Of a stretch of DNA of 64,000 nt, positions 54,632 to 63,584 are shown piece by piece. The notes under the pieces are model-generated. The model saw only the letters and a list, made by a program, of their open reading frames with translations. It was not told where the DNA came from and did no database searches. The DNA lies in the NCBI GenBank assembly GCA_038529265.1, contig JBCBDX010000002.1, positions 361,933 to 425,932 of the forward strand. The letters are read 5' to 3'. Made by a program: the position numbers and the translations under genes. Position 1 is the first letter of the stretch; every line of letters begins with the position of its first letter. This DNA comes from JBCBDX01 sp038529265 (GTDB lineage Bacteria > Pseudomonadota > Alphaproteobacteria > Rhizobiales > Rhizobiaceae).

Positions 54632-55585
54632 TCATTTGACGGTGCGCTTTGCCAACCAGCGACGCCAGCTTTCGGCTGTACCGTTGAAAACGTTCAAATC
54701 GATCTGGGTGGATACGCCCTTGGAAAGCCCGGTTCCCGAATATTGCCAGAAGGCAAACTCACGGTTCGGATAGCGGCCTTTGGGGTGTTCAGCAACCGAA
54801 CGAAGCCAGAAGGAATAGTCCTTGAACTGGCCCTGCAGATTATCTTCGTAGAAGTCCGGCGTCACATAGATGATCGGTTTCACGCCATAATGGCGCTCAA
54901 CGATATCGAGCCATACTTTCATTTTGGCAAGTACGCGACCGCGCGAAGGCTTGGTCGGGCAAGAACGCTTGTTGCCATACCATTCAACATCAAGAACCGG
55001 TGGCAATGATCCCGTTTGCTTGGGCACATGGCGGATGAACCATTTCGCCTGTTCTTCGGCGGATCGGCACCAAAAGAAGAAATGATAGGCACCCGTTGGA
55101 ATACCGGCGGCTTTGGCAGCGTTCCAGTTTTTCATGAAAAGGCGGTCGACGTGCTTGCCGCCTTCTGTCGCCTTGATGAAAGCGAAGTTCGCCCCGTTGC
55201 GGCGAAGCGTTTTCCAATCGATATCCGACTGCCAATGGGAAACATCAACGCCATGCACCTCAAACGGATGGGGTGCGGCGCGACCGAAATTCACCGGCTT
55301 GGCATCACGAAAACGCTGCGGATATACCTTTTTGCCCGCCCAAGGATTGTTGGCACGCGGTGTGGAAACGGGCGTTGCGAGCATGGGCTGCTGATAAGCA
55401 TTGTTGGCGGCCAACAGATTGCCCACGTCGTCAGGGCGCTGCATTTGCGTACCTGCAATTGACGATGTCACCTCCCGGCTGGGCACTGGCTTAGCGAGTT
55501 GCAGTGCATCGACCTTGGAGGAAGATTGGCAGGCTTGCAGGCCGACAAGGCCCGCCAACAGGACTGTGAGAATAAGCGAACGCAT
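54632..55585 (-). CDS. GH25 lysozyme-like lipoprotein
   Basis: A 317-aa predicted muramidase. A lipoprotein signal ends in GLQAC. The GH25 domain shows VHGVDVSHWQSDIDWKTLRRNGANFAFIKATEGG and later LPPVLDVEWYGNK, containing the acidic catalytic residues of the family, and SFWLRSVAEHPKGRYPNREFAFWQYSGTG. It likely cleaves peptidoglycan on the periplasmic side of the outer membrane. ATG 55585 is chosen; a longer frame to 55618 would extend the signal peptide. Confidence 0.9.
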   Translation of the reverse strand: MRSLILTVLLAGLVGLQACQSSSKVDALQLAKPVPSREVTSSIAGTQMQRPDDVGNLLAANNAYQQPMLATPVSTPRANNPWAGKKVYPQRFRDAKPVNFGRAAPHPFEVHGVDVSHWQSDIDWKTLRRNGANFAFIKATEGGKHVDRLFMKNWNAAKAAGIPTGAYHFFFWCRSAEEQAKWFIRHVPKQTGSLPPVLDVEWYGNKRSCPTKPSRGRVLAKMKVWLDIVERHYGVKPIIYVTPDFYEDNLQGQFKDYSFWLRSVAEHPKGRYPNREFAFWQYSGTGLSKGVSTQIDLNVFNGTAESWRRWLAKRTVK

Positions 55586-55816
55586 AATCACCAACGCAGA
55601 ACAAATGGAGCGCCCCAAGCACCCGATCTGTGATGGTTAAGAGATAGTTGTTGCCAAAGAGAAAATTTGAATGGTTATCAAATGGTGAAGCGTCAATTGT
55701 TGCGCGAAAGCATGGCAGCAACACATCGCGATTATTTCCGCCAAGGTACTTGCTTCAAAAAAGGCCTTGGTTGACCTTGCGGCATAGAACAGGCCCAGCT
55801 TGTGAGAGAGGCAGAC

Positions 55817-57619
55817 ATGTTTCGCAAAGTGTTATTCTTCCTTTCAACCACGACAGTATTGAGTATCGCTGCGAGCTCGCATGCAGCCGAACTGGAAGCG
55901 CGCGGAACAGTGGTTGTTGATGACCCAAATTATCAAGTTCGCTGCACGGACGCTTCCTTTTGCGGAAAGGATGCCCCGCGCGCCGACAAAGCACGCGGAG
56001 AACAAGAAGCTAAAGCCATCTTGAAATCGACCAAAGCCGTTGACGAGTGGATGACATCGCTCGGCTTTGAAAATCCCCGTTTCATGGACCAGACCGGGGA
56101 TGGAAAACGGCAACTTTACATCACGGCTGATACCGGCAACCCGGAAACGGACGGTTGCGGTGGTGGCACGGCTCTGGCGTGCGCAACTGCCCAGCAGGAC
56201 ATCAACCTCAATACCGCCTACGAAATTCGATATCCGGAAAACTACACGACACTGACGGATGTCGAAAAAGACGTCACCGTTGCCCACGAATTTACCCATA
56301 CTTATGTTCGTCGACGGGCCGGCACTTATGGACGCGAGGGTGTGCTTTGGCTGGAGGAGGCGATAGCAGAGGCGTCCGCAACAGCGTGGGGTGCCAAGCA
56401 AGGTCACTTCAAATCTGACCGGTTTGCCACAGCCGAAGACATGGCCCTTGATCTCCCTTTTCATCAGAGCCCCGATGGCAGCGATTCTTATGGCTATGCT
56501 AAATCACGCTATCTGATCCGCGTGGGTAAAGAGATCGGTTCACAGGATAATTTTGCTTATCTGAAGGACTTTACGACACTCACAGACGACGGGTCTCGTG
56601 GCATGAACTATCTCTACAGCGAAAAGCTTCCGGCAAACGTCCGCTTCAACACCATGTATCCCCGCTTCGTGGCAGAGTTGAATGAGACTGAAAATATCGA
56701 CAGTAACGGTGTTCGCACGGAACACTTCACGGATGTGCCAGAACTTAGACCAAAGGACGTGACATTTAAGGGAACCAATGAACTGGATAGCGGCTTGTTC
56801 GTTGAGCCATTTAGCACACAACCACTAATGTTTCAGGAACTGGTGGCAAAAGACGCCCCGCCGGATGCTTTGATGTATATGGAAGTTGAGCTTGCCCCGG
56901 ACAGTGGCGGCAACAATGACGATATCCATCTGGTCTATGAAGACCAGATCGTCAAAAGCAAAAAACTGCAGCGCGCAATAGCACCCAATGCCGGCCAGGT
57001 GATCGGCTTTGTCCGATTGGTGAACGCGCCGACAACGCCCGATGGTCGTGCCACCCATGAAGTGCGCGTCGCCACAACCTATCGCCGCATGGACTTTGAA
57101 TGGCCCGAGTGTGTTGAGGCCGGAAAACCGTTCTCGGTCCGCACACCTTCTCCCGTCGATCTTCGCCAGATGAAGAACCTTGATTTCATTGTTGGTGGTG
57201 AACCAGAATCCTCCATCCGTCAATCAAAGGAAATCAGCTTAAAAGCTCCGTCAAAGACAGGCGAACAGGACATGGCGGTCAATGTTAGGCCGCCGAGCAA
57301 GCATGGTGGTGCGGCAAAGAAGATAACACTCGGCAAAATCAACGTGCAGAAAATGTGTGAGCCGAAAATTGGCGAATGGTGCGAGAAATTGATGAACTGG
57401 CATGGCGACAGGGCTGCGGAGGCGGGCGCAACTGATGAGCTTTTCGGCAAGTATGACGTTCCAAATGATATCAGAACACTGGATGGTATGAACCGGATGC
57501 TCATGGATCTGGGCATGCCGGCGATGAGTGGTGCAAATATATTGGAAATGGAGCCCGCCTGCCGCCTTGCCTACATCACGGTTTCGACGATGGAGCGCAC
57601 GGGTGCTCTGTCGGAGTGA
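55817..57619 (+). CDS. secreted HExxH metalloprotease-like protein
   Basis: A 600-aa exported protein with a signal peptide (KVLFFLSTTTVLSIAASSHA). The zinc motif HEFTHTYV (about residues 157-164) is followed by WLEEAIAEASA, supplying the third ligand Glu, which is the gluzincin arrangement. The C-terminal 350 residues are beta-rich and match no family I recognise. Four Cys in the N-terminal half (RCTDASFC, DGCGGGTALAC) probably form disulfides. ATG 55817 follows GAGAGAGGCAGAC. It is a single-gene unit, and its substrate is unknown. Confidence 0.8.
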   Translation: MFRKVLFFLSTTTVLSIAASSHAAELEARGTVVVDDPNYQVRCTDASFCGKDAPRADKARGEQEAKAILKSTKAVDEWMTSLGFENPRFMDQTGDGKRQLYITADTGNPETDGCGGGTALACATAQQDINLNTAYEIRYPENYTTLTDVEKDVTVAHEFTHTYVRRRAGTYGREGVLWLEEAIAEASATAWGAKQGHFKSDRFATAEDMALDLPFHQSPDGSDSYGYAKSRYLIRVGKEIGSQDNFAYLKDFTTLTDDGSRGMNYLYSEKLPANVRFNTMYPRFVAELNETENIDSNGVRTEHFTDVPELRPKDVTFKGTNELDSGLFVEPFSTQPLMFQELVAKDAPPDALMYMEVELAPDSGGNNDDIHLVYEDQIVKSKKLQRAIAPNAGQVIGFVRLVNAPTTPDGRATHEVRVATTYRRMDFEWPECVEAGKPFSVRTPSPVDLRQMKNLDFIVGGEPESSIRQSKEISLKAPSKTGEQDMAVNVRPPSKHGGAAKKITLGKINVQKMCEPKIGEWCEKLMNWHGDRAAEAGATDELFGKYDVPNDIRTLDGMNRMLMDLGMPAMSGANILEMEPACRLAYITVSTMERTGALSE

Positions 57620-57769
57620 GTAGGTATTTCTTGTGATCCTAGAATTGGCGGATCGCCCGTAAAGTCATCGCGGAACACTTCGCGCTCAGTAGTGTAAATC
57701 GTCTATTGATCTCAACCTAACTTGAACCTGTAGCGTTCGCCCGAATCAACGATGATTAAGGCTGAAACC

Positions 57770-58363
57770 ATGCATGTTTTGACCGTATTGGACCATCCAA
57801 ACCCGGCTTCCCTTAGCGCAGCTTTAGCTCGCCAATTTATGAAAGGAGCAAAAGCCGCTGGTCACACAGCAGAGCTCGCTGACTTACATGCTGAGGGCTT
57901 TGATCCAAGATGGACAATAGCAGACATCGAAGCCGATGGCGGGGCAAACACGCCCCTGGACGTGCTCTTCGAGCAGGAGCGCATAGCGCGCGCGGATGCA
58001 ATCTGCTTGATTTTCCCGGTTTTTTGGTGGGGCATGCCGGCCATGTCTAAAGGCTGGGTCGACCGAGTATGGAGCTATGGCTGGGCCTATGATCAGCTCG
58101 ATGATCGCGAAAAATCCATGCAGAAAAAGAGACCCGGTGTCCTGCTCGTCCCCGCTGGTGCCAATTCTGATGACAGCGAAGATGCGGGTTATGTTAAAGC
58201 ACTCGAGACAGCTTGGATGCAGGGCACTTTTGGCTACTTTGGTTTTTCTCCAAGGTCTTTGGAAATTCTTTATGGATCAACCGGCTCAGAGGAAAGACGT
58301 CGGCACCTCCTAGACCAAGCCTATAGCATTGGAGCGAAACTCAAAGCGCCTGAGGAAGAGTGA
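57770..58363 (+). CDS. NAD(P)H-dependent oxidoreductase (NQO/flavodoxin-like)
   Basis: A 197-aa flavodoxin-like quinone reductase family protein: VLTVLDHPNPASLSAALARQF (phosphate-binding loop), ICLIFPVFWWGMPAMSKGWVDRVWSYGWAYD (isoalloxazine region) and GTFGYFGFSPRSLEILYG. It probably reduces quinones or related compounds using FAD or FMN. ATG 57770 has AAGGCTGAAACC upstream; ATG 57752 adds only six residues. Confidence 0.87.
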   Translation: MHVLTVLDHPNPASLSAALARQFMKGAKAAGHTAELADLHAEGFDPRWTIADIEADGGANTPLDVLFEQERIARADAICLIFPVFWWGMPAMSKGWVDRVWSYGWAYDQLDDREKSMQKKRPGVLLVPAGANSDDSEDAGYVKALETAWMQGTFGYFGFSPRSLEILYGSTGSEERRRHLLDQAYSIGAKLKAPEEE

Positions 58364-58523
58364 CTGCTAAGTGGTCAGTTGGTGGAATTCGCTGCTCCAA
58401 TAGAGCGGCCCGTTCTCAATGGGCGGCGCCCAACAAAAAGTTCTACGCAAGCAGTACCGGCATCGCGCAAACTCAGTGACACAGACAAAAAGTAACTGTG
58501 CATTAGACGCCGCATCAGGATTA

Positions 58524-59456
58524 TTACCAGTCCAGCTGCTGCGCAACGACATCAAGTATCGTTTCACCCTCTTTTAGCTGCGGGAGGCCGCTAATCTCTC
58601 TCCCATAAAGGTGGCAATCCATACCAACCTTTAAGCACTGGTCGTACAGATCTTGCGCATACCTTGGATGGTGCGTTCTGTCGTTGGGACCGGACCTTGT
58701 AAAGAGAAACAGCTCGGGTGAACCGAAGGTTATTTCGTTGATGACCAAATCAACTGGGTAGGGTGTTTGGAGCGCCAGAACGGCCTCAACATCCTCTTTT
58801 TTGGCATAAGCCAAATATTTCGAAATAACGGCGCCAGCAGATGAACCCGCCAAAACGATCCGATCCGGGTCAATCCCCCATTGAACGGCATTGGCTCGAA
58901 TATAGGCTATTGCCTTCCGCGTTTCGTCAAATATGATTGGCAGGTGGCCCCAAGGTTCATCTGCCTCGATATGGGCTTCGAGGGGATAATTGACAGACGC
59001 CAGTGCGATGCCGCGTTGTGGCAGCCCGATCAACTCGCCCTTGCGAACACGGTTCTTGTCACCTTTCCTGAAGCTGCCGCCATGAAAGTAAACCACGATT
59101 GGTGTTGCACCATTTGCCGTTTCAGGAAGCCACACATCCATCTTGGAACGATCAAAATTACCGCTGTAGGCAACATCAGCAAATGTCGGCTCTGAGCCGC
59201 GCTTGTTAATCCTGTTTTTGCGATCGTCGAGACCGCGGAGCTTCTTCATCTCTTTCGAAGAAATTTGGCCATCTTCGTTAATGTCCAAATCTGCGACACG
59301 GTCGCGCAGTTTCCTTGGGACATCTTGAAGTTGAACGAAGCCGTCCTTGTCCTTGTCCAATTGATTGAAAACGGCCTTCGCGTTCTGTGCACTACTCAGA
59401 GCTGTCGTTGCCAAAACGACCACTACTGCGGCCAAGACACGGAATTGCTTGCTCAT
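58524..59456 (-). CDS. exported EF-hand / alpha-beta hydrolase protein
   Basis: A 310-aa exported protein (signal peptide to about residue 23, ending SSAQN). Two EF-hand loops follow: DKDKDGFVQLQD and DINEDGQISSKE. The rest is an esterase-like alpha/beta hydrolase: VVYFHGGSF (oxyanion loop) and AGSSAGAVIS (nucleophile elbow). The usual C-terminal GxxHxF catalytic His is not at the expected place; the C-terminus reads DCHLYGREISGLPQLKEGE instead. A paralogue follows at 59615-60967. ATG 59456 is chosen because the signal peptide begins there; a longer frame upstream has no such signal. Confidence 0.82.
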   Translation of the reverse strand: MSKQFRVLAAVVVVLATTALSSAQNAKAVFNQLDKDKDGFVQLQDVPRKLRDRVADLDINEDGQISSKEMKKLRGLDDRKNRINKRGSEPTFADVAYSGNFDRSKMDVWLPETANGATPIVVYFHGGSFRKGDKNRVRKGELIGLPQRGIALASVNYPLEAHIEADEPWGHLPIIFDETRKAIAYIRANAVQWGIDPDRIVLAGSSAGAVISKYLAYAKKEDVEAVLALQTPYPVDLVINEITFGSPELFLFTRSGPNDRTHHPRYAQDLYDQCLKVGMDCHLYGREISGLPQLKEGETILDVVAQQLDW

Positions 59457-59614
59457 CGTTGAAATCCACTTCTCATTGGAGTTCCTGTTCGTTGCATGAG
59501 GAGAACTTATCGTTCCATTTACAAACACGGCCTTACGGCGGCTGGAATGACTTTTATTGGTTTGTTCAGCCGCCGAGAAAAGCGCGGAGCGTCGATTATG
59601 TGACAGCGCTCCTT

Positions 59615-60967
59615 TTACCAGCCAAGTTCCCGTGCCATGACATCGATGATCTGCTCGCCATCTTTCAACTGAGGCAAACCGCTGACCGGACTGCCGTAGA
59701 GGTGGCAGTCCATTCCAACTTCCTGACAACGATCATAGAGAACGCGGGCATAGCGCGGACTGTGCATCTTGTCCTGCTCGCCCGAGATCGTGAAAAGGAA
59801 CATTGCAGGGGCGTCAGCTTGCAGCTCATCGATGATCATGTCGGCACCCCAAGGTTGCTGAACCGCTAGAACAGCCTGCACGTCTTCGCGTTCTACATAA
59901 GCCAGGCTTTGTGATATGATCGCGCCAGCAGACGCGCCAGCAAGAATGATGCGATCGTGGTCGACGCCCCAATCATCCGCATTGGCGCGGATATAATCCA
60001 GTGCCTTGCCGGATTCATCGATGATCGTTGGCAACGGCCGTCCAGGTGACTGGGCGCGCACATCGGCCACCAAAGGGTAACCGACCGATGCCACGGCAAC
60101 GCCACTCTCGGTCAAGTACTTCATGTTGCTAAAGCGGATCAAATCCTTGCTTCCAGCAACAAACCCGCCGCCATGATAAAAAACGACCATAGGCACGGGT
60201 GTTTTGGATTTTTCTGGCAGCCATACGTCCATTTTGGAACGCTCAAACTCAGGGCTGTAAACCGCATCTTCTATCGTTGGCGCATTGATCGGAGCATCGC
60301 CAGACATTGGTATTGGGCCCAAACCGCCCATCCTGCCGCCCAACATTTCGCGAATAGATCGAAGTTCCTCGACCGACAATTCGCTATCGCCATCAGCATC
60401 AAGCGTTCCGGCCATTACCTGTAACTGCTCCGGCAAATCGGTAAGCGGGATGGTTTCTCCCCGTGCAAGCTTCCCGACCATGTCGCGAAGAAAGCTGCCG
60501 TCTCCTGGAAGGCCCAGCTCCTGCATCTTGTTCAATGCAAACTCACGAATTGGTTCGCGTTCTTCAGCTGAAAGCTCTCCGTCGCTGTTACTGTCAAACT
60601 GCCTCGCCATCACTTGCAACTGCTCTGGCAGTGCATCAAGCGGTAATGCCATTGCTCCCATATTGCGACCACCAAGCATCATGCCGCCGCCGCGAAAACC
60701 ACCCTGGCCTGTCGCACCGGAGCTACCGCTTTGCCCAAAACGTTCGCGCAGGGCTTGTGCTTCTTCACGCGAAATTTGATCGTCCTGATTGGTGTCAAAA
60801 CGCGAAATGCGGCTTTGCAATTGCCGCGGAAGCTCTTCGAGTTGGAGATAACCGTCACCATTTTTATCGAAACGTTGGAACATCGGCATGTCATCTTTGG
60901 CATGAGACACGTTAGTCGTTGCGATAAGCGCCATCAGAGCGCTCAAAACCATGAGTCTGCGTTTCAT
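59615..60967 (-). CDS. exported EF-hand / alpha-beta hydrolase protein, paralogue
   Basis: A 450-aa exported protein, a tandem paralogue of the gene at 58524-59456. It has four EF-hand-like loops: DKNGDGYLQLEE, DTNQDDQISREE, DSNSDGELSAEE and DADGDSELSVEE. Loops 2 and 4 lack the usual Gly at position 6. A glycine-rich linker (GGFRGGGMMLGG) follows the second loop. The hydrolase half has VVFYHGGGF and AGASAGAIIS and the same C-terminal DCHLYG...GLPQLKDG ending. Upstream of both ATGs the leader reads AAG(GTG/TGG)ATTTCAA, supporting duplication. ATG 60967 or 60970. Confidence 0.82.
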   Translation of the reverse strand: MKRRLMVLSALMALIATTNVSHAKDDMPMFQRFDKNGDGYLQLEELPRQLQSRISRFDTNQDDQISREEAQALRERFGQSGSSGATGQGGFRGGGMMLGGRNMGAMALPLDALPEQLQVMARQFDSNSDGELSAEEREPIREFALNKMQELGLPGDGSFLRDMVGKLARGETIPLTDLPEQLQVMAGTLDADGDSELSVEELRSIREMLGGRMGGLGPIPMSGDAPINAPTIEDAVYSPEFERSKMDVWLPEKSKTPVPMVVFYHGGGFVAGSKDLIRFSNMKYLTESGVAVASVGYPLVADVRAQSPGRPLPTIIDESGKALDYIRANADDWGVDHDRIILAGASAGAIISQSLAYVEREDVQAVLAVQQPWGADMIIDELQADAPAMFLFTISGEQDKMHSPRYARVLYDRCQEVGMDCHLYGSPVSGLPQLKDGEQIIDVMARELGW

Positions 60968-61135
60968 CATTGAAATCACCTTGCTAAAATTGCCGGATAA
61001 AAATGCATTCAATATGGCGCCAGGATGCCCGGTGATTAAGGCGCGGCCAAGGTGACCGGATTTATTATCTAGCCACCTGCAGTAACAATTTCAGAGGGTT
61101 GTCAGTCTCCCAGCACCAGACGCGCGCCGCGTTGA

Positions 61136-63367
61136 TTACCTACCAACGCTGTTGTTTCGATCGTCTTCCCTAAGACCGGGGTCATACTCGTTGGCAGGTT
61201 GCTGCTGCGATTGGCGGCCGTTGGCATTTTCTGCAAGTTCAGCCTGCTCTCTTTCTACTTTACGCTCAGAGAACTCACGATACTTTGGGTCAACGGCTTT
61301 GAGATGTTCAACGGCCTGTTCATGCATAAACTTTTTCATTTCAGGATCGTTAGGATCGGCACCATTAGCCAGATAACGGCCACCAGATCGCTGATCCAAA
61401 AGCTGCTGCTTGAGGTTCTCTTCTGAGGCGGTCATATATTTCTGTTCCTTCTTTGCAATCTCCTCCGGTGTCGTCGGCTCAGGACGCTTGGCATAGGGGT
61501 TCCTGATCGGTGTTGGCGCTGCTTCTGGAAGCCCTGCTCGCCTTTCGGCAGCCTCGGCGGCGGCGACCATTGCCCGTTCAAGTTCACTGCTAACGGAATC
61601 GTCGTCGCTATCGCGGGCCGCTGGCTTGCCACCACCATTTTCCGCGAGCTCAGCTCGCTCTCTTTCTGCTTTACGCTCAGAGAACTCTCGGTAGGTGGGG
61701 TCGGTCGCTTTCAATTGCTGAACAGTGTCTTCATGCAAGAGTTGTTGATTTGCAGGATCTTTCACTTTGGGGTCGTTGGGGAATACCTTTCGGCTGGAGC
61801 CTTCGATTATGAAGCGCTCTTTCATGTTCTGCTCCGCCCTTGCCATGTATTTCTGTTCGCTCTGTGCAATCTCTTCTGGTGTCGTTGGTTCAGGGCGCTT
61901 GGCATAGGGGTTCCTGATGGGCGTTGGTGCCGCTTCAGCATTCGGTGTCCCAACCGCTGCATCGGCTTCACCGGTCTTTAAGCGTTTCGTCGGGCGTTCT
62001 GGTGTGCTGGCATCGACATTTTCAGTCTGTGATTCATTCAGATCATTTGGCATGCGCGTCTCCTTGGTAGTCTGAGTGTTGCGCCCAGCCGGCACTTGGT
62101 CAGTTATTGGCCCTGTATCTTTGACTGCTGCCGCTGTTGGAGGCCGCTTCAATCCTCCATTTGAAACATGGCCCGCAGCCGCGGTGTTTGTAGCTTCCGC
62201 AGTGGCAGTTTCGGCACGCATTTCGCGCGCCTTTTCAATCCAATTTCGAATCCAAGCAGGTTGCGCATTTGTTGCAGTTTGGCCGCCCAACAGCCGCTGC
62301 TCTTCACGCTTCTTGTCTGATCTGTAGGCTCGCAGGCCTCGCAGATCCGCCAGTCCGTTCCTTTGCTCAGTATTTTGTGACGGCCGCTTAGCGTAAGGAT
62401 TGTTGGTCGTCGGTGTCTCAGTGTGTTCAACAGCACTTGCAGGTGCGACCGGTGCACTGGCAACTTGAGGACGCACATCTGCCATTGTGTAGCGCGACTT
62501 TTTAAATGTGAGCACCGCAGCTTCCGGCGTATTGGGCAACTGCTCACCCATAAGCTCTTCAAGCTTTTTTGCGCCTGGCCGTTCCCTTAACTGGTCCCAG
62601 TCGCTCCTGAGCGACACTTCTTCAATGTATCCATCGACCTTTTGTCCGCGTCTTAAATGATCGAGCGCATCAAGCTTCTTGACCTGCTGCGCACCGGTGC
62701 CGCTCTTGGCTAACTCATTTTCATAGAGCACTTTCCCATCAGGCTTAACGATCTCGACTTTATCGACGAGGTTCAGCTCTTCAGCACGTTTGGCCAGGTT
62801 ACGCGTATTACTGTAGCGGGCGGATAGCTCTACGGGCCCCAAAACCGGTAAAGCTCCGGGGGTTCCCTTGTCTTCCAAAGACGATGCCAGTTCGGACAGG
62901 TGGCTGACGTTGGCCTGCGCATATGGTGCGGCCACCACTCTTAGCTCGGTTCGGTATCCTGCCTGCTTGAATTTTTCGACATTCTCCTCAACGTCCTTGG
63001 GATCGCTGTACTCTTTGACGACATTGAACGATTTATCGACTGCCCTGTCTTCGATCAGGGCGGTCAACTTCTTTGTTGAGGTTTCCGCCTCTATCAGTGC
63101 TGTTTTAGGCGATGCCAGTACCCTTTCGTTAAATCCTGGCACGTAGGTCGCAAAATCATCTGTGACTTTCTGGGTCGTGCCGCTCAGCTTTTCCGCTGCC
63201 AGGTGGAGGTTTTCTCTCGTACCGGAGCCTGGCTGCCCAACGACGGCAACGAAAACCGGATCTTTGACTGCGCGCCCCGTTTCGGCGCGCTCGGGACTAA
63301 CGAAAGTTTCGAAAGTCTCTTTTGGATTTTCAATTTCACGGAGCGGCTCTTGCGAACTGTCAGGCAT
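61136..63367 (-). CDS. zeta-toxin-like protein with long repetitive C-terminus
   Basis: A 743-aa protein. Residues about 35-225 resemble a zeta-toxin kinase: VFVAVVGQPGSGTRENL (P-loop position, lacking the GK[ST] Lys), VTDDFATYVPGF, SFNVVKEYSDPKDVEENVEKFKQAGYRTELRVVAAP and ARYSNTRNLAKRAEELNLVDKVEIV. UDP-sugar phosphorylation is doubtful without the P-loop Lys. Residues about 300-743 are low-complexity and charged, with three NPYAKRP motifs (323, 486, 623) and a 100-residue unit repeated at 478-578 and 615-716. No signal peptide, no membrane segment and no epsilon-type antitoxin gene beside it. It lies next to an IS element. It might be a secreted toxin or effector; that is inference. Confidence 0.72.
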   Translation of the reverse strand: MPDSSQEPLREIENPKETFETFVSPERAETGRAVKDPVFVAVVGQPGSGTRENLHLAAEKLSGTTQKVTDDFATYVPGFNERVLASPKTALIEAETSTKKLTALIEDRAVDKSFNVVKEYSDPKDVEENVEKFKQAGYRTELRVVAAPYAQANVSHLSELASSLEDKGTPGALPVLGPVELSARYSNTRNLAKRAEELNLVDKVEIVKPDGKVLYENELAKSGTGAQQVKKLDALDHLRRGQKVDGYIEEVSLRSDWDQLRERPGAKKLEELMGEQLPNTPEAAVLTFKKSRYTMADVRPQVASAPVAPASAVEHTETPTTNNPYAKRPSQNTEQRNGLADLRGLRAYRSDKKREEQRLLGGQTATNAQPAWIRNWIEKAREMRAETATAEATNTAAAGHVSNGGLKRPPTAAAVKDTGPITDQVPAGRNTQTTKETRMPNDLNESQTENVDASTPERPTKRLKTGEADAAVGTPNAEAAPTPIRNPYAKRPEPTTPEEIAQSEQKYMARAEQNMKERFIIEGSSRKVFPNDPKVKDPANQQLLHEDTVQQLKATDPTYREFSERKAERERAELAENGGGKPAARDSDDDSVSSELERAMVAAAEAAERRAGLPEAAPTPIRNPYAKRPEPTTPEEIAKKEQKYMTASEENLKQQLLDQRSGGRYLANGADPNDPEMKKFMHEQAVEHLKAVDPKYREFSERKVEREQAELAENANGRQSQQQPANEYDPGLREDDRNNSVGR
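61220..61936 (-). repeat. 100-residue unit duplicated in the zeta-like protein
   Basis: Two copies of a unit of about 100 codons (61634-61936 and 61220-61525), 137 codons apart. Each starts PTPIRNPYAKRPEPTTPEEI, continues EQKYM and ends with a charged YREFSERK(A/V)ERE(R/Q)AELAEN. They differ in the middle, so the duplication is not recent. Confidence 0.85.
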
Positions 63368-63584
63368 GTTTAAGACCTTTGATGTCAGCGCTAGCGCACT
63401 GGCGTCATTGGCGCCGCCGACCTAAATTCTTGGGTTCAAAAAATACGTAGTATCAGGCCAATCAAACCAGCGTTTGTGGCTTTAATAGGTCTTTAGGGCC
63501 CTAGAATAGTTTGTATATTACCCGATAAAGCGAGAGCTGGCTAAAGCGGCTCCAATGGAGAGCGGTAACCAGCTCCATTAGCTA

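Noticed and set aside
61013..61135. epsilon-type antitoxin next to the zeta-like gene
   Set aside because: No plausible small antitoxin frame is present on either strand in the gaps at 61013-61135 or 63368-63584.
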